From: Sedimentibacter sp. MB35-C1 | Lineage (GTDB): Bacteria; Bacillota; Clostridia; Tissierellales; Sedimentibacteraceae | Assembly (NCBI RefSeq): GCF_030913635.1 | Contig: NZ_CP133188.1 | Location: 310,001 to 374,000 of the forward strand | DNA: 64,000 nt | Direction of reading: 5' to 3' | Shown here: positions 62,161 through 64,000 of the stretch, piece after piece | Position numbering within the stretch: position 1 is the first letter of the stretch | Layout of the letters: each line of letters opens with the position of its first letter | The notes under the pieces: generated by a model | Database searches by the model: none | What the model saw: only the letters and a program-made list of their open reading frames with translations | What the model was told of the DNA's origin: nothing | Program-made: the position numbers and the translations under genes

Positions 62161-62721
62161 ATGAAAAGAAGTTTATACGAGTACTTTAAATTATCACAAA
62201 AAAATAATGAAGAATATATAATTTATTTGTATCACAAGTTTCTGCCAATGATAAAGAAATTTGGAAGAAAATTAAATTATGAAGAAGAAGCCGAAAGCGA
62301 TTTAACCATTTTTTTATTAGAATTTATTAAAAATATTGATCTTAATAAATTTAAAAATAGAGGTGATGGTGAAATAGTTAATTACATTTACTCCGCATTT
62401 AATAGCAAATATATAAATATTTTAAAAACCAATATTAGAAAAAAAATTGATATCTCTACTTACGAGACTGAATTTGTTTGTTATGATTGCTATTCAAGTC
62501 TTGAACTAACAAATCTTTTTAGTTTAATAAAAAATTTAAGTACTATACAAAAAAAAATAATATTAGGAAAATTTTACTATGGTTATTCTGATATTGAATT
62601 ATCTCAAATTTTACGCATTTCAAGACAAGCTATTTATAAACAAAAAAAGAAAGCATTTGCATTATTGAAAATAGAAATACTAAAGGCAGGCGATGAATTA
62701 TATGGAAGAAAAATTGTTTGA
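62161..62721 (+). CDS. TcdR/BotR/UviA-type group 5 sigma factor
   Basis: The 186-aa protein has the size of TcdR and UviA. The N-terminal half has a sigma region 2 pattern (YEEEAESDLTIFLLEFIKNI, then YIYSAFNSKYINILK) and the C-terminal half a region 4 helix-turn-helix (YSDIELSQILRISRQAIYKQ). Region 3 is missing, as in this group. These factors direct toxin or bacteriocin transcription (TcdR, BotR, TetR, UviA). GGGGGG lies nine bases before the ATG. The gene overlaps the holin-like gene, exactly as uviA precedes uviB. Its predicted targets are the two TTTACA promoters at 59230 and 62931. Confidence 0.85.
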   Translation: MKRSLYEYFKLSQKNNEEYIIYLYHKFLPMIKKFGRKLNYEEEAESDLTIFLLEFIKNIDLNKFKNRGDGEIVNYIYSAFNSKYINILKTNIRKKIDISTYETEFVCYDCYSSLELTNLFSLIKNLSTIQKKIILGKFYYGYSDIELSQILRISRQAIYKQKKKAFALLKIEILKAGDELYGRKIV

Positions 62722-62929
62722 AGTTGCAGCAACTCAAGGAATATGGGCAGTTTTATCTATTTCTTTAATTTTTTATATTTTAAAAGCACAGGAAAAAAGA
62801 GATACAAGACAGGAAGAGAGAGAGAAAAATTATCAAAATATAATTACAATGTTAAGTGATAAATTAAATATTGTAGAAGATATAAAATCTGATATTAGCG
62901 AAATTAAAAATAATATTTTTAATAAATAG
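62702..62929 (+). CDS. BhlA/UviB-family holin-like protein
   Basis: The 75-aa protein has a single N-terminal membrane helix (TQGIWAVLSISLIFYILKAQ) followed by a charged coiled-coil tail (EKRDTRQEEREKNYQNIITM; LNIVEDIKSDISEIKNN), the layout of BhlA/UviB holins. Such proteins perforate the membrane and release bacteriocin; TcdE plays this role for clostridial toxins. The ATG at 62702 has AAAGGCAGG upstream; an ATG at 62693 is too close to it. It overlaps the sigma gene by 20 bases, so the two are co-expressed. Confidence 0.9.
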   Translation: MEEKLFEVAATQGIWAVLSISLIFYILKAQEKRDTRQEEREKNYQNIITMLSDKLNIVEDIKSDISEIKNNIFNK

Positions 62930-62930
62930 G

Positions 62931-62962
62931 TTTACATTTTTAAATTAAAATTGTTTCTTATT
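62931..62962 (+). promoter_or_regulatory. TcdR/UviA-type promoter of cargo gene 2
   Basis: TTTACA (62931-62936) inside AATAGGTTTACATTT, then 16 bases and GTTTCTTATT (62953-62962). Further similarity to the cargo 1 leader continues to the ribosome site (TTAACCTAGGAAATTTAAA versus TTGACCCGGGAATTAAAA). Confidence 0.7.
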
Positions 62963-63028
62963 AATGAAAGTTTAAATTAACCTAGGAAATTTAAATCTTG
63001 GTACAATAAATTTTAGGAGGAATTAAAA

Positions 63029-63700
63029 ATGTCATTTCAAACAACATTAATGTCAAAAATAAGAGAGTACACACCCTTGAAACTTACTTACAATACTGTT
63101 ACTAGAGAGTTAAAAGTCCCATATTATTATGGTGGGAAAAAAACACCTGCTCAAATAAAAAATGCATTATTGGGTACTCCTGCCGTATTTACTTCCACTG
63201 GAGGATTAAAAACAGCAGACGAGATACAATCCATTATAAATTCAAATAAGAGCAATTATGGTGTAGATTGTTCCGGCTTCGCTTATTATGTTCTTAACGA
63301 AGCTTCTGATGGAGCTGTCATGGACCAATTTGGTGCTTCTTATTCTAGTGGGGTTTCATCATCAAATATGACATCATCTGAAAACGGAACTGTTAAAACA
63401 AAAGCCAAGGACATAGTTACTGGCTGTACTATCGGTTTAACAGGACATGTTATGGTCATTTCTAATGTTATTAAAGGAAGTGATGGACGTGTAATTCAAA
63501 TAAATTACTATCACTCAGAAACAACAACAAAACCTGGAGGACAAGATGGGGTTAATGCAGGTTATATCACCATAGGTGATGAAAATCAAGACTTGGATGG
63601 TTCATCTCAAACATGGAATGACACATATGATTACGGTTATGCATTAAAAGATATTTATGTAAGAACAATTTTATTGTCAAGTCTTGCAAGCCTAGTATAA
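63029..63700 (+). CDS. Putative cargo protein 2: NlpC/P60-like cysteine hydrolase without signal peptide
   Basis: The 223-aa protein has a papain-like NlpC/P60 or amidase-type signature: VPYYYGG at about residue 30, GVDCSGFAYYVLNE with the likely nucleophile Cys81, TGHVMVIS with His140 and YYHSET with His162. These enzymes cut peptidoglycan peptides or amide bonds. There is no signal peptide, membrane helix or wall-binding repeat, so export would need the adjacent holin. AGGAGGAATT precedes the ATG. Its promoter box equals that of cargo 1. It may be a bacteriocin-like lysin, an effector or a lytic aid for release. Confidence 0.75.
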   Translation: MSFQTTLMSKIREYTPLKLTYNTVTRELKVPYYYGGKKTPAQIKNALLGTPAVFTSTGGLKTADEIQSIINSNKSNYGVDCSGFAYYVLNEASDGAVMDQFGASYSSGVSSSNMTSSENGTVKTKAKDIVTGCTIGLTGHVMVISNVIKGSDGRVIQINYYHSETTTKPGGQDGVNAGYITIGDENQDLDGSSQTWNDTYDYGYALKDIYVRTILLSSLASLV

Positions 63701-63707
63701 ATAAAAA

Positions 63708-63725
63708 ATCCCCTATTTAGGGGAT
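63708..63725 (+). terminator. Hairpin after cargo gene 2, T-tract apparently lost
   Basis: ATCCCCTA (63708-63715) pairs with TAGGGGAT (63718-63725) and is preceded by AAAAAA. The expected T-run on the right is missing; CCGACTG and the IS-like end follow instead, as if an insertion cut the terminator. Confidence 0.65.
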
Positions 63726-63735
63726 CCCGACTGTA

Positions 63736-63776
63736 AACAAAGTCGTAAGATTAGAATAAAATCTTACGACTTTGTT
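63736..63776. repeat. 16-bp perfect inverted repeat near the IS left end
   Basis: AACAAAGTCGTAAGAT (63736-63751) and ATCTTACGACTTTGTT (63761-63776) flank a 9-base loop, about 90 bp before the transposase start. It probably belongs to the insertion sequence and may block read-through into it. Confidence 0.75.
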
Positions 63777-63868
63777 GCGTTAAAGATATTCAAAAATTGT
63801 TGAAAAATATATGCTTTCAAGTAATTTTATGGTAAAATAAAAACAAGAAAATTAGAGCTGTGTTTACC

Positions 63869-64000
63869 ATGATGAGCAAAGAAACTGATAAAAAACGAGA
63901 ACAGGTACAAATGATGTCGATGGATGAAATTGTTCCACATAATCATCTTCTAAGAGACATTGAAAGAGCAATAGATTTTTCATTTATCTATGATTTAGTT
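63869..64000 (+). mobile_element. IS1182-type transposase, N-terminal part (runs off the right edge)
   Basis: The first 44 codons include QVQMMSMDEIVPHNHLLRDI and ERAIDFSFIYDLV, the conserved opening of IS1182-family DDE transposases (VPxxHLLRxIxxxIDFSFIYDLV). The rest lies outside the window. No strong ribosome site is seen, which is common in insertion sequences. The left end of the element should be near 63725-63736. Confidence 0.88.

Noticed and set aside
1-64000. CRISPR arrays, tRNA and rRNA genes
   Set aside because: No regularly spaced repeats and no tRNA cloverleaf or rRNA-like sequence were seen on either strand. A short or degenerate one could escape reading by eye.

Overview
The window reads as chromosomal DNA of a low-GC, endospore-forming, anaerobic member of the Bacillota (Clostridia or Tissierellia; Sedimentibacter-like is a guess). 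The grounds are AT-rich sequence, GGAGG ribosome sites, frequent TTG starts, sporulation-linked genes (YyaC, SPOCS/LysM, SpoIID-like and RsgI-like proteins), an NADH-linked Rnf/Nqr-type ion pump, amino-acid catabolism genes and no aerobic respiratory genes.

Region by region. 1-8.2 kb: the 5' part of pyrG with an unusual leader, a SPOCS/LysM protein, an Mpv17-like membrane protein and the classic yybS-gdpP-rplI-dnaB cluster. 8.2-15.4 kb: a sigma-54 activator facing a -24/-12 promoter with upstream repeated sites. That promoter drives a CyuA-type desulfidase, a DUF3100 transporter and two tandem M20 amidohydrolases, probably an N-acyl amino acid (cysteine or serine) uptake and degradation unit. 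15.5-23.7 kb: an S41 protease, then a TetR regulator divergent from a 1941-residue GLUG/SLH/choline-binding surface protein of distinctly higher GC. 23.7-33 kb: sporulation and housekeeping genes (YyaC, DUF975, YczE, HD hydrolase, 2-hydroxyacid dehydrogenase, arginase, RsgI-like, OYE, SpoIID-like/PG-binding). 33-43.4 kb: hflKC behind a structured leader, a PC4-like protein, a macrodomain, two aminotransferases, a membrane-protein/XRE/DUF2975 cluster, GNAT and PAP2. 43.5-49.1 kb: a structured repeat-like element, a subtilase, and NhaC plus a PatB-like C-S lyase divergent from a LysR regulator, followed by an antitoxin remnant. 49.8-53.7 kb: a five-gene Rnf/Nqr hybrid operon (membrane subunits B/D, C/G, D/E, E/A and an NqrF reductase) without NqrA, RnfB or RnfC. 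53.7-58.4 kb: a PatB paralogue, DUF1904, a HAD phosphatase, NudC and an MBL hydrolase.

58.4-63.8 kb is an accessory island and the most interesting part. It encodes a TcdR/BotR/UviA-type (group 5) sigma factor overlapping a BhlA/UviB holin-like gene, with an SOS-box-like site upstream. Two putative cargo genes (131 aa and 223 aa; the second has an NlpC/P60-like Cys-His signature) lack signal peptides. Both cargo genes are preceded by the same 15-base box containing TTTACA, the -35 element known for this sigma class. This suggests a toxin or bacteriocin locus with its own sigma factor and holin-assisted release. Duplicated promoter segments, a decayed copy of a small membrane gene, an amber-interrupted lipoprotein gene and an IS1182-type transposase at the right edge show a region in flux.
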